Shown in pieces: positions 62,559-64,000 of a DNA stretch of 64,000 nt. Both the position numbers and the translations under genes were made by a program. The DNA comes from CAYRFE01 sp964423645 [NCBI: uncultured bacterium]. Lineage in GTDB: Bacteria > Macinerneyibacteriota > Macinerneyibacteria > Macinerneyibacteriales. Numbering within the stretch: position 1 is the first letter of the stretch; every line of letters begins with the position of its first letter. The notes under the pieces are model-generated. The model saw nothing but the letters and a program-made list of their open reading frames with translations. It made no database searches and had not been told where the DNA came from. The stretch is taken from the NCBI GenBank assembly GCA_964423645.1, contig CAYRFE010000001.1:113076-177075 (forward strand), given 5' to 3'.

Positions 62559-63686
62559 ATGAAACTTACTGTGTGGTTGATGGTTGTGATTATGGCAGTA
62601 TCAATGGTATCATGCGGGAAAAAGGGTGCGGACTCTGTCATGGTAAAAGTAAAGGCAGCGTGGGTTCCCAAGGATCTTGGATTAGCTAATCCTCCGGAGA
62701 AAAGCGGTATCTATAAGGATATGATATTTTATTCTGAGGAAACGGCAGACAAATTCATCGTTCATTTTACGGATGAAACAGGCATTGAAAAGAAATCCGT
62801 TGTCATTAAACGCGGAAAAGGTCCCGGGGAGATCGCGTTTATTATGGCCATGCGTGTTGTGAATGATAAAATGTATATGTATGATATCGGTAGCCAGAAA
62901 GTATTGATTACAGATATGGACGGTAAATATGTCGATGATATCGCATTGAATGATCAAATCGGTGCTTTCGGGGCACTCGATATCATGGATGATACACTGT
63001 ACTATCATGCAATGATGGGTAATAAAATATCAAAAGTTAATCTAGCCGACGGTAATTTGGTGAAGAGTATTCCATGGGAAAACCCGATAACTGATTTTAG
63101 TGATATTGGCGGAAAAGAGTTTACACGCGGAATTGTTCGTGCGGACAGTTATGATAAGAAATTCTACATCGCATATTGGAATGAACCGTATCGTTTAGAA
63201 GTGTACTCTCCTGATCTTGTTCTTGAAAAAACATTAACGCGCCCGTTATCAGAGCAATACGAAAAAGCTCTTTTTGCAGCCGGAGGACGTGGTATAAACG
63301 GTAACATTCTTATTTCATCTGTAGATGCTGATAAAAATTATATTTACGCCTCATTCGGCGGTGGTCAGAAAACCTCCGGTACAACCCCTCAAGATATGAA
63401 AATCGAAGGCGTTCCCAAAAAGTATTATATCTCGGTGTTTGATAAAAAGACCGGTGAATTTACACGTGAAATAACAATTGAAAAGTTTGAAATGCTTAAT
63501 GGCGTTGCGAATATTATCGGTGTTACGGAAAGATCAATTTACTTGCTCGTTGTTGATTTTGGTGATTCGTTGGTCAATGTGGTAAAACAAGACGAAAAAG
63601 AAAAGAATGATGTACAGAAACAATTCGGTATCAGCTACGGTATCATGATTGTTGAAAATCCGATGTATAGTTCCGAGAAGAAATAA
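62559..63686 (+). CDS. Six-bladed beta-propeller lipoprotein
   Basis: The 375-residue product has a lipoprotein signal (VSMVSC, with GK after the cysteine at about residue 17). The mature part shows propeller blades of the 6-bladed type: KRGKGPGEIAFIMAMRVVND (a GPGE-type motif common in that family), YDIGSQKVLITDMDGKYVDD, and KTGEFTREITIEKFEMLNGV. Function unknown; these proteins are thought to be surface or periplasmic binding modules. The ATG at 62559 follows AAGGAGG. A degraded paralogue lies just downstream. Confidence 0.82.
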   Translation: MKLTVWLMVVIMAVSMVSCGKKGADSVMVKVKAAWVPKDLGLANPPEKSGIYKDMIFYSEETADKFIVHFTDETGIEKKSVVIKRGKGPGEIAFIMAMRVVNDKMYMYDIGSQKVLITDMDGKYVDDIALNDQIGAFGALDIMDDTLYYHAMMGNKISKVNLADGNLVKSIPWENPITDFSDIGGKEFTRGIVRADSYDKKFYIAYWNEPYRLEVYSPDLVLEKTLTRPLSEQYEKALFAAGGRGINGNILISSVDADKNYIYASFGGGQKTSGTTPQDMKIEGVPKKYYISVFDKKTGEFTREITIEKFEMLNGVANIIGVTERSIYLLVVDFGDSLVNVVKQDEKEKNDVQKQFGISYGIMIVENPMYSSEKK

Positions 63687-63706
63687 TTTACGATAAGTAT
63701 CTTTTT

Positions 63707-63733
63707 AAGGCAGGCGAAAGCCTGCCTTTTTTT
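63707..63733 (+). terminator. Intrinsic terminator of the propeller lipoprotein gene
   Basis: AAGGCAGGC (63707-63715), GAAA loop, GCCTGCCTT (63720-63728), then a T run to 63733. Confidence 0.9.
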
Positions 63734-63738
63734 ATTTC

Positions 63739-64000
63739 GGGGCACATACAAAAATCAGTATTTTCGACATGAGAGGCGGATATGTTGACGAGGTTTCTTT
63801 TACAAAAGCGATGGGCATGTTCGGAGTTATGGATTTTATGGAAAATGAGATGTAGTATCATGCTGATTTCGGGAAAAATTATCAAAAGTTAATTTGGGAA
63901 ACGGTAGTATTGTATCCGAGATTGCCTATAGTAAACAACCTGTTGATCCCAAACTTTTCCAATGTTACGTAACAGTACAAACGTTAATCTATAAATATTC
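63739..64000 (+). pseudogene. Decayed 5'-truncated paralogue of the propeller lipoprotein
   Basis: Translation from 63739 gives a sequence aligned without gaps to the intact neighbour: KISIFDMRGGYVDEV matches KVLITDMDGKYVDDI, and GMFGVMDFMENEM matches GAFGALDIMDDTL. An in-frame TAG (63853-63855) stands where the neighbour has tyrosine; the next codons again match (YHA). Between about 63870 and 63890 the frame shifts, after which NLGNGSIVSEIAYSKQPV matches NLADGNLVKSIPWENPI. No start, signal peptide or ribosome site is present. The window ends inside it. Confidence 0.75.

Overview
The window is a chromosomal segment of a spirochaete-like bacterium of moderate to low GC, diderm and flagellated. 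Three things support this. The gene order flgB-flgC-fliE-fliF-fliH-fliI-fliJ-flbB-fliK-flgD-(flagellar operon protein)-flgE-flbD-motA-motB-fliL-fliM-fliY-fliO-fliP-fliQ-fliR-flhB follows the large Borrelia/Treponema flgB operon. FlbB is a spirochaete-type flagellar protein. The hook protein FlgE carries Lys162, Cys175 and Asn176 at the spacing of the lysinoalanine cross-link residues of spirochaetal FlgE. No phage, IS transposase, CRISPR array, rRNA or tRNA was recognised.

Layout. 1-3.1 kb: a periplasmic binding protein on the minus strand, a hairpin-rich non-coding stretch, a TPR lipoprotein-like gene and the first dispersed repeats. 3.1-20.8 kb: the flagellar operon, all on plus, with fliG missing from its usual place between fliF and fliH, and with no flhA, flhF or flhG after flhB. 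20.9-22.2 kb: two tandem copies of an uncharacterised secreted protein. 22.9-31.8 kb: DUF2225 protein, adenine deaminase, HIT protein, class II aldolase, three tandem outer-membrane barrel paralogues, a TMEM43-like membrane protein (minus) and an M3 oligopeptidase. 32.5-39.8 kb: DUF4197 lipoprotein, an AMP-ligase/ACP/acyltransferase fusion, two transporters and an AT-rich unknown lipoprotein. 39.9-48.3 kb: DUF2156 protein, the 2-oxoacid:ferredoxin oxidoreductase genes korDABC continuing by overlaps into a PH-like membrane protein and an orphan ParA, then a two-gene unit of binding-protein/VWA lipoproteins. 48.4-51.3 kb (minus): radical SAM protein, ECF sigma factor, putative anti-sigma factor, double-PDZ protein and QueD-like enzyme in tight array. 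51.5-56.3 kb: two-component system with Nudix hydrolase, then Lrp regulator, propeller-like protein and methyltransferase. 56.3-57.3 kb: about 1.1 kb of repeats. 57.4-64 kb: membrane protein, thrS with a structured leader, xerC/D, a small autoregulated-looking membrane-protein/winged-helix pair, a propeller lipoprotein, and at the edge a decayed second copy of that lipoprotein.

Recurring non-coding features. A family of up to about 195-bp palindromic intergenic repeats is present in at least seven places, two of them almost identical. A smaller three-armed inverted-repeat element is present twice with compensating base changes. Many genes have clear sigma-70 type promoters (TTGACA or TTTACA, 16-17 bp, TATACT). 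In at least three cases the -10 box sits only 6-7 bases before the ATG and no ribosome-binding site is present, which predicts leaderless mRNAs. All functions below are inferred from sequence patterns read by eye; no database search was run.
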